NCBI GenBank assembly: GCA_003165465.1 | Contig: PLUM01000100.1 | Coordinates: 35,437-92,344, forward strand | DNA length: 56,908 nucleotides | From: Acidobacteriota bacterium | GTDB taxonomy: Bacteria > Acidobacteriota > Terriglobia > Acidiferrales > UBA7541 | Reading direction: 5' to 3' | Part shown: positions 50,046-56,908 of the stretch, one piece after another | How the letters are laid out: every line of letters starts with the position of its first letter | Numbering within the stretch: position 1 is the stretch's first letter | Position numbers and translations under genes: made by a program | The notes under the pieces: generated by a model | The model's database searches: none | The model's input: only the letters and a program-made list of their open reading frames with translations | Told to the model about the DNA's origin: nothing

Positions 50046-52646
50046 ATGGGAAGATCGCTGGTTATCGTCGAATCGCCCGCAAAAGCGAAGACGATCAATA
50101 AATATTTGGGCCGCAATTACGTGGTCAAGGCCTCCTATGGGCACATTATGGACTTGCCCAAGAAGGTGCTGGGCATTGATCTTAAGCACGGGTTTGCGCC
50201 GACGTACGAAGTCAATCCGGACAAAGAGAGCGTTGTAGCCCAATTACAGAAAGTCGCGGCCACGGCCGATGCCGTCTATCTGGCGGGCGATCCGGACCGC
50301 GAAGGCGAGGCCATCTGCGCGCACCTGGCCGATGTATTGAGCGGGCCGAAGCTCGTATTTCCCACGGCAGAGGAAAAAGCGCTCGCGGAAGCGGCCGCCA
50401 AAGCCGCTGCGAAACTCAAAAGGGGCAAGAAAGGCAAGAAGGGCAAAAAGGAAGACACCGCGCCGGTCAAGAAAGTTGTAGCCAGGGGCAAGCCGGTCAT
50501 CGCCCGAAAGAAAATTTTCCGCGTGATGTTCAACGAAATCACATCCAAGGCCATCAAGGCGGCGTTCGAGCATCCCGGCGAAATCAACGAAAACTTGGTG
50601 GACGCGCAACAGGCGCGCCGCGTGCTGGACCGCCTGGTCGGCTACAAAATTTCGCCGCTGCTCTGGGACAAAGTGCGCCGGGGCCTCTCCGCCGGGCGCG
50701 TGCAGACCGTGGCCCTGCGCCTGATCGTGGATCGGGAATTTGATATCCGCGCGTTCGTCCCCGTGGAATATTGGACAATCCATGCCATGTTGGCCGCCGG
50801 CGCGCCACCTGCGTTCGAGGCCAAGCTTACCAAATTTAAGGGCGAGGATATCGAAGTCCACACGCAGGCCGAAGCCGACCAGATTGTGGCCGCCGCGGAA
50901 AAATCGCAATGGACCGTGGCCGGGGTTACGCAGAAGGAAAAGCGCCGCTTCGCGCCGCCTCCGTTCACGACCTCGAAGCTGCAGCAAGCCGCCTACAATC
51001 GCCTGCGCTACACAGCCAAGCGCACCATGGGCCTCGCGCAGCGGCTCTACGAGGGCGTCGAGCTGGGCGAGGAAGGCTCGGTCGCGCTGATCACCTACAT
51101 GCGCACGGATTCGGTGCGTGTTTCGAATGACGCGCTGGACCAGGTGCGCGGCCTGATTGGATCCAAATATGGCCAGCCGTACCTGCCCGAGAAGCCCAAC
51201 GCCTTCAAATCGAAAAAAGATGCGCAGGACGCGCACGAAGCCATTCGCCCGACCGATGCCGCGCGCACGCCCGAGGACGTAAGGCCCTTCCTGAGCGAGG
51301 ACATGTTCAAGCTCTACCAGCTCATCTGGCAGCGTTTTGTGGCTTCGCAGATGGTGCCGGCGGTATTCGACCAAACCACGGTCGATGTGACGGCGGGCGA
51401 TTACACCTTCCGCTCGACGGGATCGATACAGAAATTCGACGGCTATCTGGCCGTGTATCAGGTGTCCGCGGACGACGACGAAGACGCCGATCCGGACGCG
51501 AACAAGGCTTTGCTCCCGCAGGTCACCGAGGGCGAAACGCTGCGCCTGGAAACCTTGCGCCCCGACCAGCATTTTACCGAGCCGCCCCCGCGCTACACCG
51601 AGGCGACGCTGGTAAAGGAGCTGGAAGAAAAGGGCATTGGCCGCCCTTCGACCTACGCTTCGATCATTTCGACGATTGTCGAACGGGAATACGTGACCAA
51701 GGATCAGGGACGCTTTGCGCCCACAATGCTCGGCGAAAAAGTGAGCATCCTGCTCGTCAAGAGCTTCGAGGATGTTTTCGATGTGGGCTTCACGGCGCGT
51801 ATGGAAGAGGAACTCGACGAAATCGAGGAAGGAAAGCTTCCGTGGAAGAGGGCCGTGAAGGAATTCTATGGCCGCTTCGCAGCCGATCTCGAACAGGCCA
51901 AGGGCGAGATGGAGTCCTACAAAGCGGGAATTCCCACGGGACAAAAGTGCGAGAAGTGCGGGCAAGGGGAACTCCTCGAACGCATCAGCCGGCACGGTTT
52001 TTTTCTGGGCTGCTCGCGGTATCCGGATTGCGATTTCATTCGCGACCTTTCGCCCGAATTGCCTGCCGAGGACGCCGACGGCAAAGTGAAAATCGAAGCC
52101 TGCGACAACTGCGGGCGCGAAATGGTCATCAAAAAAGGCCGATGGGGAATGTTTTTGGCCTGCACCGGGTATCCCGATTGCAAGACGACGCGCCGGTTGA
52201 AGGCCGGAACGCGGCGCGCCCTCCAGCCCGACGAATTGCTGGACGAGCAATGTCCCGAGTGCGGCCTGCAACTGGTCAAAAAACACGGCCAGTACGGCGA
52301 ATTCACCGGCTGCACCGGCTATCCGAAGTGCAAGTTCATCCGCTCGAAGACGCTGGGCATCAAGTGCCCGAAGTGCGAGACGGGCGAACTGCTGGAGAGG
52401 GTCGCGAAGAAGGGACGCAGGCGCGTCTTCTACGGGTGCAACAAATATCCCGCGTGCGATTTCACAACGGCGAACCTGCCGATCGACGAGCCATGCCCGA
52501 AATGCGGAGCGGCGTTCATTGTCGAGAAGCGCGGCAAGCTGGGCACGGTGAGGAGTTGCATCAAGGAGGGCTGCGATTGGGAAGCCGATGTTGTGCCCGA
52601 TCCTCCCGCGGCCGTTCCCGAACCCGTGGGCACAGCGCAATCTTGA
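50046..52646 (+). CDS. topA: DNA topoisomerase I
   Basis: An 866-residue type IA topoisomerase that relaxes negative supercoils. The Toprim domain opens VIVESPAKAKTI with GDPDREGEA; the active-site tyrosine is Tyr351 in LITYMRTDS. Five C-terminal Cys-pair zinc ribbons follow (starting CEKCGQGE, CDNCGRE, CPECGLQ, CPKCETGE, CPKCGAA). A Lys-rich insertion of about 40 residues (KRGKKGKKGKKED and following) interrupts the Toprim-to-domain-II region. xerC follows about 200 bp later. Confidence 0.96.
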   Translation: MGRSLVIVESPAKAKTINKYLGRNYVVKASYGHIMDLPKKVLGIDLKHGFAPTYEVNPDKESVVAQLQKVAATADAVYLAGDPDREGEAICAHLADVLSGPKLVFPTAEEKALAEAAAKAAAKLKRGKKGKKGKKEDTAPVKKVVARGKPVIARKKIFRVMFNEITSKAIKAAFEHPGEINENLVDAQQARRVLDRLVGYKISPLLWDKVRRGLSAGRVQTVALRLIVDREFDIRAFVPVEYWTIHAMLAAGAPPAFEAKLTKFKGEDIEVHTQAEADQIVAAAEKSQWTVAGVTQKEKRRFAPPPFTTSKLQQAAYNRLRYTAKRTMGLAQRLYEGVELGEEGSVALITYMRTDSVRVSNDALDQVRGLIGSKYGQPYLPEKPNAFKSKKDAQDAHEAIRPTDAARTPEDVRPFLSEDMFKLYQLIWQRFVASQMVPAVFDQTTVDVTAGDYTFRSTGSIQKFDGYLAVYQVSADDDEDADPDANKALLPQVTEGETLRLETLRPDQHFTEPPPRYTEATLVKELEEKGIGRPSTYASIISTIVEREYVTKDQGRFAPTMLGEKVSILLVKSFEDVFDVGFTARMEEELDEIEEGKLPWKRAVKEFYGRFAADLEQAKGEMESYKAGIPTGQKCEKCGQGELLERISRHGFFLGCSRYPDCDFIRDLSPELPAEDADGKVKIEACDNCGREMVIKKGRWGMFLACTGYPDCKTTRRLKAGTRRALQPDELLDEQCPECGLQLVKKHGQYGEFTGCTGYPKCKFIRSKTLGIKCPKCETGELLERVAKKGRRRVFYGCNKYPACDFTTANLPIDEPCPKCGAAFIVEKRGKLGTVRSCIKEGCDWEADVVPDPPAAVPEPVGTAQS

Positions 52647-52846
52647 AGAGTTTTGAGGTTCAACCATTTATAATTTTAGCGGGCTCCACGATTCCGTTGT
52701 ATTGCTCCATGTAAAAGTTGAGCCCGCATCCGGCGAAGCGGATGGCCTCGCCGCTCGGCGATGGCAGTATCGTTTATTGGGTAGTGAGCGCTGTTCTTTC
52801 AGGGTACGGGCGCGAAGCCGCAAAACTAGCGGTCCGGCAGGGGAAA

Positions 52847-53800
52847 ATGGATTCCGCGGTAAAGACCTTCCTGAATTATCTGGTTTCGGTGCGCAATTCT
52901 TCCCCGCACACCATTCGCGGCTATGAGAGCGACCTGGCGCAGTTTCTTACGTTCCTGACTCCTCCGGGCGCCGCGATGCCTCCTCCTCGGAACGTCACGC
53001 ACCTGATGATCCGTGAATTCGTCGCGCACCTGCACGATCAGCATCTGGAAAAATCGTCGATTGCCCGCAAGCTCGCGGCGATTCGCTCCTTTTTCAAATT
53101 CGCGGTGCGGGAAGGAATCGTGCAGAGCAATCCGGCGCGCATGGTGTCGACTCCCAAGCTGCGGCAACGTATTCCCGCGGTTCTGAGCGCGGAAGACCTC
53201 AATATGTTTCTGAATAGCGTGACAGGCGGGCCGACGATGGATTCCGCGAGCGGCGAGCAACCGTCCGCGAGCGACGACAGCCGGCTGATGGTCAAGCGGG
53301 ACCTCGCGATTCTCGAAATGCTCTATGCCTCGGGCCTGCGCGTCAGCGAGCTGACCGGGCTGAACCTGGACGACATGGACCGGAAGGAGCGCATGTTGCG
53401 CGTGCGCGGCAAGGGCAACAAGGAACGCATTGTTCCGTACGGCGGCAAAGCCGAGCAGGCGCTCGAAGCCTACGAACCCTTGCGCCAGGCAATGCTGAGC
53501 AAGGCCGGGGAGCGGGCCGATGGGAAGGCCGTGTTTCTCAACCATTTCGGGACAAGGCTCACGCAGAGGTCCGTGGCGCGGATCGTTAAGAAATATGCGC
53601 GCCTGGCAAACGTGAATTGGGATTTGCATCCGCATTCTCTGCGGCACGCGTTTGCCACGCACCTGCTGGCCGATGGCGCGGACCTTCGCGCGATTCAGGA
53701 ATTGCTTGGACACGCCTCGCTGTCCACCACGCAGCGCTACACGCACGCCACGATTCGCCAGCTGATCGAGGTCTATGACAAGGCGCACCCGCGCGCCTGA
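52847..53800 (+). CDS. xerC: Tyrosine recombinase XerC/XerD
   Basis: A 317-residue site-specific recombinase, probably for resolving chromosome dimers at dif. The catalytic set is complete: Arg165, Lys189, His263, Arg266, His289 and nucleophile Tyr298. The SAM-like N-terminal domain begins FLNYLVSVRNSSPHTIRGYESDL. It follows topA in the same direction, a common arrangement. XerC versus XerD cannot be settled by eye. ATG at 52847 with AGGGG upstream is preferred to longer frames. It is not a phage integrase: no phage genes or att repeats are adjacent. Confidence 0.88.
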   Translation: MDSAVKTFLNYLVSVRNSSPHTIRGYESDLAQFLTFLTPPGAAMPPPRNVTHLMIREFVAHLHDQHLEKSSIARKLAAIRSFFKFAVREGIVQSNPARMVSTPKLRQRIPAVLSAEDLNMFLNSVTGGPTMDSASGEQPSASDDSRLMVKRDLAILEMLYASGLRVSELTGLNLDDMDRKERMLRVRGKGNKERIVPYGGKAEQALEAYEPLRQAMLSKAGERADGKAVFLNHFGTRLTQRSVARIVKKYARLANVNWDLHPHSLRHAFATHLLADGADLRAIQELLGHASLSTTQRYTHATIRQLIEVYDKAHPRA

Positions 53801-53831
53801 TGAAATCCTGACCGATCCCTGCTGAAAAAAG

Positions 53832-54068
53832 TTATCCTTCGGAGGGTCCTGCGCTGGTGGGGCCGCCGGCTTTCAGACGGCGGCGGCGAAAGAAAAATCC
53901 CAAATGCCTCGCGCTGCACTGGTGGCATCGGAACGGCCTGATCAGCAGGACAAACAGGATGGTCCACTCCAGCACGCCATGCCGCCCGGAACGCATGACA
54001 TCTTCGCTGCCGCATAGAGGGCAGCGCCGCGCGCCCGGCCAAAGCGAAATTGCTTGTGTCTTAGTCAT
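53832..54068 (-). CDS. Small zinc-ribbon membrane protein
   Basis: 78 residues. CPLCGSED (16-23) and CHQC (48-51) form a Cys4 zinc ribbon, with a hydrophobic stretch (ILFVLLIRPF) between them and a basic C-terminus. Such short zinc-ribbon proteins with one membrane segment are common in this group of bacteria; function unknown. Confidence 0.65.
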   Translation of the reverse strand: MTKTQAISLWPGARRCPLCGSEDVMRSGRHGVLEWTILFVLLIRPFRCHQCSARHLGFFFRRRRLKAGGPTSAGPSEG

Positions 54069-54219
54069 TCATTTATATATCGCGATACGACAATACTACG
54101 AAATATCACGATTCCAAAAAGCCAATTGCCGTCAAATCGCTGCTGAGCTATTCTAACCGGGCTTTGCTCGGCCAGTCCCGGAATAAACGAGACTGAAATT
54201 GCAGGGAGACGATCTGAAA

Positions 54220-55008
54220 ATGACTTTCTTTCAAAAAAACAAATTCATTCTATTCGCATGGATCGCTTTCGCTTTGTTTGCGGCCCCCGCCGTGACGTTC
54301 GCGCAAACCGACGAAATTCAGGTGTACGACGCCGAGATCGAGGACCAGGGCAAGTTCAATCTCATGATCCACAGCAATTTTACCCCGATGGGGCGGACCA
54401 CTCCAGCCTTTCCCGGCGGCATTATTCCCGACCACTCGTTCAACGGCACGACCGAGTGGGCGTACGGCGTCAACAGTTGGTTTGAGCAGGGGGTTTATCT
54501 GCCGGTGTACACGATTTACTCCACGGGGCGCGGCGGGTCGATTAACGGCTTCAAAATTCGGGAACTCTTCGTGCGGCCTCATGCCCACGACCACACGTTT
54601 TTCTACGGTGTCAATTTCGAGTTCAGCGTCAATTACAGTTATTGGGAATCCAGGCACATTACCTCCGAGGTGCGGGGCATCGTCGGATTGCATCTCCATC
54701 CGGTGGACATCGTTTTCAATCCGATTGTGGATACGGACTACACGGGCGGCTTCAAGAACCTCGAATACGTTCCGTCCACGCGCATCGCCTACAACGTGAA
54801 CGAAAAATGGGCCGCCGCGATCGAGGAGTACGCCGATTTCGGGCCGCTGCGCCAATTTCTTCCGGCGCACGACCAGTTCCACGAAGTCTGGGCCGTCGCC
54901 GACCACAACACCAAATTCCTGAATATCGAAACCGGCGTGGGGGTTGGCGTAAGTCACGGGGCCGACAAATTAACGTTCAAGCTGATGCTGTCGCGCGATT
55001 TGAATTGA
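54220..55008 (+). CDS. Secreted or outer-membrane protein of unknown function
   Basis: 262 residues with a signal peptide at about 1-28 (APAVTFAQ). The mature part is an alternating beta pattern with many aromatic residues (IRELFVRPHAHDHTFFYGVNFEFSVNYSYWE), consistent with an outer-membrane beta barrel. ATG at 54220 is chosen over a TTG at 54199. No named family recognised. Confidence 0.7.
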   Translation: MTFFQKNKFILFAWIAFALFAAPAVTFAQTDEIQVYDAEIEDQGKFNLMIHSNFTPMGRTTPAFPGGIIPDHSFNGTTEWAYGVNSWFEQGVYLPVYTIYSTGRGGSINGFKIRELFVRPHAHDHTFFYGVNFEFSVNYSYWESRHITSEVRGIVGLHLHPVDIVFNPIVDTDYTGGFKNLEYVPSTRIAYNVNEKWAAAIEEYADFGPLRQFLPAHDQFHEVWAVADHNTKFLNIETGVGVGVSHGADKLTFKLMLSRDLN

Positions 55009-55077
55009 ACGCTCACCGCTCTCCGCCAATCTTCAACGCGGCTAGCCCGTATTGCGGTTCCGGGGATGAAGGGTTTC

Positions 55078-55158
55078 AGCGGCACAGGCTTCAGCCTGTG
55101 TTCTTTTGACTTTCGCTTGCCGCCAATCAAAACCACACAGGCTGAAGCCTGTGCCACT
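55078..55158 (+). repeat. Compound palindrome, family A copy 9
   Basis: Full element. The right flank TGAAAAGCGTTCGTT is the reverse complement of the left flanks of copies 7 and 10. Confidence 0.9.
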
Positions 55159-55280
55159 GAAAAGCGTTCGTTGCGCTCTTTGAATGCAGGAAACAGAATC
55201 GGCCATGCATGGATTGTGAAGTTCTTGTGAACAATGCCGGCTAGGCTCGCGCATTTTTCCGAGTTTCAGAAGGAGGCTTT

Positions 55281-55679
55281 ATGGCAACGCACCGCCCGAT
55301 TGAATATAGCCAGGCGAGCGCGGAAGTTCGCGCCGTGTACGATGATATGTTGGCCACGCGCAAGACGGACTACATCAATAATTTCTGGAAAGTGCTGGCC
55401 AACGATCCGGCAAATCTCAAGCGCACCTGGGAATCCCTCAAGCAGATCATGGGGCCGGGCGCTCTCGATCCGCTGATCAAGGAACTCATCTACATCGCCG
55501 TCAGCGTCACCAGCCAGTGTCCCTACTGCATCGCTTCCCACACGGCATCCGCGCGCGCCAAAGGCATGACCGACGAAATGTTTCACGAACTCATGGCCGT
55601 CGTCGGAATGGCCAACGAGACGAACCGCCTCGTTGCCGGGTATCAGGTCGAGATTGACGAGCGATTCAAGGCTGGGTAG
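55281..55679 (+). CDS. AhpD-like carboxymuconolactone decarboxylase-family protein
   Basis: 132 residues. Cys80-Cys83 and His87 in SQCPYCIASHT form the AhpD-type redox core (CxxCxxxH). Members are alkylhydroperoxidase partners or carboxymuconolactone decarboxylases; the CxxC favours a peroxidase-like redox role. AGGAGG lies nearby (55269-55274). Single gene. Confidence 0.87.
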   Translation: MATHRPIEYSQASAEVRAVYDDMLATRKTDYINNFWKVLANDPANLKRTWESLKQIMGPGALDPLIKELIYIAVSVTSQCPYCIASHTASARAKGMTDEMFHELMAVVGMANETNRLVAGYQVEIDERFKAG

Positions 55680-55743
55680 TCCGCCCTTCGCACAATCGGG
55701 ACGGGCCTTGGAGAATGCGGACAAAGCGAAACGAACGCTTTTC

Positions 55744-55823
55744 AGTAGCACAGGCTTCAGCCTGTGTGGTTTTGATTTGCGGCAAGCGAAAGTCAAAAGA
55801 ACACAGGCTGAAGCCCACGCTAC
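55744..55823 (-). repeat. Compound palindrome, family A copy 10
   Basis: Full element in reverse orientation between converging genes. Its right arm is partly decayed (GAAGCCCACGCTAC). The left flank GCGAAACGAACGCTTTTC is shared with copy 7. Confidence 0.88.
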
Positions 55824-56908
55824 GAAGCCTTCTGTTTCGCGTACACCAGGAAATCCTCGTACGGCCCCTTGAAATCCTCGACGTGGCCGCCCTTGCATTG
55901 CCAGATGCGCGTGGCGACTTCGTCGATCACGTCGTGATCGTGCGTGACGAACAACACCGTGCCTGGATATTTCTGCAGCGCGATGTTCAGGGCGTTGATC
56001 GATTCCAGGTCCAGGTGGTTTGTGGGCTCGTCGAATATCAGGACATTCGGCTTTTGCAGCATCAGCTTGCAGAAAATCAGCCGCGCCGATTCGCCGCCGG
56101 AGAGCGCGCGCGTGGATTTCTCGGCGTCCTCCCCGCTGAATAGCATCTGCCCGAGCACGGCGCGCAACTCCTGTTGCGACGCCTTCGGATCGAACTGGTG
56201 CAGCCATTCGACGACGGTGGTGTTCTTGGCAATCGTGTCAGTCGTGTCCTGGGCGAAATATCCCACGGACGTTTCGTGGCCCCATTTCACGTGGCCGCCG
56301 TCGACCGGGAAGTGCCGGTCCGAATCGTCAATATCACCGGTCGCGTTGCGAATCAGCGATTTTAGCAGCGTTGTCTTGCCGGACCCGTTGCGTCCGATGA
56401 TCGCGATTTTTTCTCCGCGTTCGACGTTCGCCGCGAATTTATCGACCACTTTGTGGCCGTCGTAGGATTTCGTGAGTCCCTTGAATTCGAGCGGGTGCCG
56501 CCCGGAGGGAATTTTCAGATCGAAGCGAATGAACGGCCGGGCGATGTTCGACCGGGCCAGCTCCGAAGTCTGGATGCGCTCGACTTCCTTCTTGCGCGAC
56601 GTTACCTGCGAGGAGCGTGTGCCGGCCGAGAAGCGCGCGATGAATTCGTTGAGCTGCGCGATTTTCTTTTCGCGCACGGCATTGTCCGTTTCGATGCGCG
56701 AGCGAATCTGCGTCTTGGCCAGAACCATTTCGTCGTAGCCGCCCGTGTACATGATCACGGTTTGGTAGTCGATGTCAGCGATATGCGTGCAGACGCTGTT
56801 CAGAAAATGGCGGTCGTGCGAAATGACGATCAGCACGCCCGGATATTCATGGAGATACTCCTGCAGCCAGTGGACGGAATCGAGGTCCAAGTGGTTGGTC
56901 GGCTCGTC
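55820..56908 (-). CDS. ABC-F family ATPase, C-terminal part
   Basis: 362 codons are visible; the gene starts beyond the right edge, where the frame reads DEPTNHLDLDS of the first ABC domain. The linker (about 55-130 of the visible part) with basic helices leads to the second domain: Walker A GRNGSGKTT, signature LSGGESAR, Walker B LIFDEPTNHLDLES. The order and the long helical linker fit translation-factor ABC-F proteins (YbiT/EttA type), which act on ribosomes; no membrane parts. Partial. Confidence 0.92.
   Translation of the reverse strand, partial: DEPTNHLDLDSVHWLQEYLHEYPGVLIVISHDRHFLNSVCTHIADIDYQTVIMYTGGYDEMVLAKTQIRSRIETDNAVREKKIAQLNEFIARFSAGTRSSQVTSRKKEVERIQTSELARSNIARPFIRFDLKIPSGRHPLEFKGLTKSYDGHKVVDKFAANVERGEKIAIIGRNGSGKTTLLKSLIRNATGDIDDSDRHFPVDGGHVKWGHETSVGYFAQDTTDTIAKNTTVVEWLHQFDPKASQQELRAVLGQMLFSGEDAEKSTRALSGGESARLIFCKLMLQKPNVLIFDEPTNHLDLESINALNIALQKYPGTVLFVTHDHDVIDEVATRIWQCKGGHVEDFKGPYEDFLVYAKQKAS

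Noticed and set aside
50244..52667. 807-residue open frame on the minus strand across topA
   Set aside because: It is antisense to a clear topoisomerase with all motifs; composition mirrors GC-rich coding. No family match and no ribosome site.
52847..53800. xerC as a phage or island integrase
   Set aside because: The N-terminal domain and topA linkage fit a Xer protein. No adjacent tRNA, att repeat or phage gene.
1862..55823. Family A repeats as a CRISPR array
   Set aside because: Copies are dispersed through the window, flanked by different genes, and vary in orientation. There are no spacers and no cas genes.

Overview
This 56.9 kb window is GC-rich bacterial chromosome of about 60 % GC. 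It most resembles an acidobacterium (Acidobacteriota). That placement is an inference from three things: the mix of housekeeping and secreted genes, many long signal-peptide proteins of unknown role, and dozens of short palindromic intergenic repeats. There is no rRNA or other decisive marker. No phage, plasmid, CRISPR array or intact transposase is visible.

Layout. (1) 1-8.3 kb, nitrogen and metal block: a cobalt-type nitrile hydratase operon (alpha subunit with a Tat signal, beta subunit, activator) faces a Ni/Co permease and a complete urease operon read leftward as ureA-B-C-E-F-G-D. (2) 8.3-13.5 kb: an MFS carrier, a beta-hydroxyacid dehydrogenase, a metal-dependent cyclase-like hydrolase and an FAD hydroxylase, probably catabolic. 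A lone tRNA-Ile(GAT) follows. (3) 13.7-18.2 kb: a secreted metallo-beta-lactamase-fold protein, two VapC-type toxin-antitoxin pairs, a small secreted protein behind an 11-bp tandem array, and a CDP-alcohol phosphatidyltransferase. (4) 18.2-22 kb: a tight lipid operon (acyl carrier protein, acyl-activating ligase, diacylglycerol-kinase-like enzyme, PlsC-like acyltransferase). (5) 22-32 kb: a secreted protein, ruvC, yebC, a second secreted MBL protein, a TPM/nucleotidyltransferase/LemA operon, an AT-richer patch with a membrane protein, and two secreted surface proteins. (6) 32-42 kb: fused aroDE, trpE, an NHL-repeat protein, GNAT, SnoaL-like, [2Fe-2S] ferredoxin, glycine C-acetyltransferase, threonine dehydratase and an anti-sigma partner-switching pair. 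(7) 42-49.7 kb: prmC and an exopolysaccharide locus (sugar transferase with a degenerate GGDEF-like N-terminus, Wzz/GumC, CpsD-type kinase), then dprA. (8) 50-56.9 kb: topA-xerC, small hypothetical genes, an AhpD-like protein and the C-terminal part of an ABC-F ATPase that runs off the right edge.

The most striking non-coding signal is a set of compound palindromes found in many of the larger intergenic gaps. The main family has ten roughly 80-bp copies. Each copy is an inverted repeat whose two arms are themselves palindromes (CACAGGCTTCAGCCTGTG), joined by a conserved asymmetric core, and copies occur in both orientations. Other loci have the same architecture with quite different arm sequences. 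This suggests that folding, not sequence, is what is kept. Some copies sit inside operons (urease) or supply or touch the stop codon of the upstream gene.

The best candidates for new biology are the apparently exported nitrile hydratase with a His-rich N-terminus, the palindrome superfamily, the ACP/ligase/kinase/acyltransferase lipid operon, and the GGDEF-like/sugar-transferase fusion.
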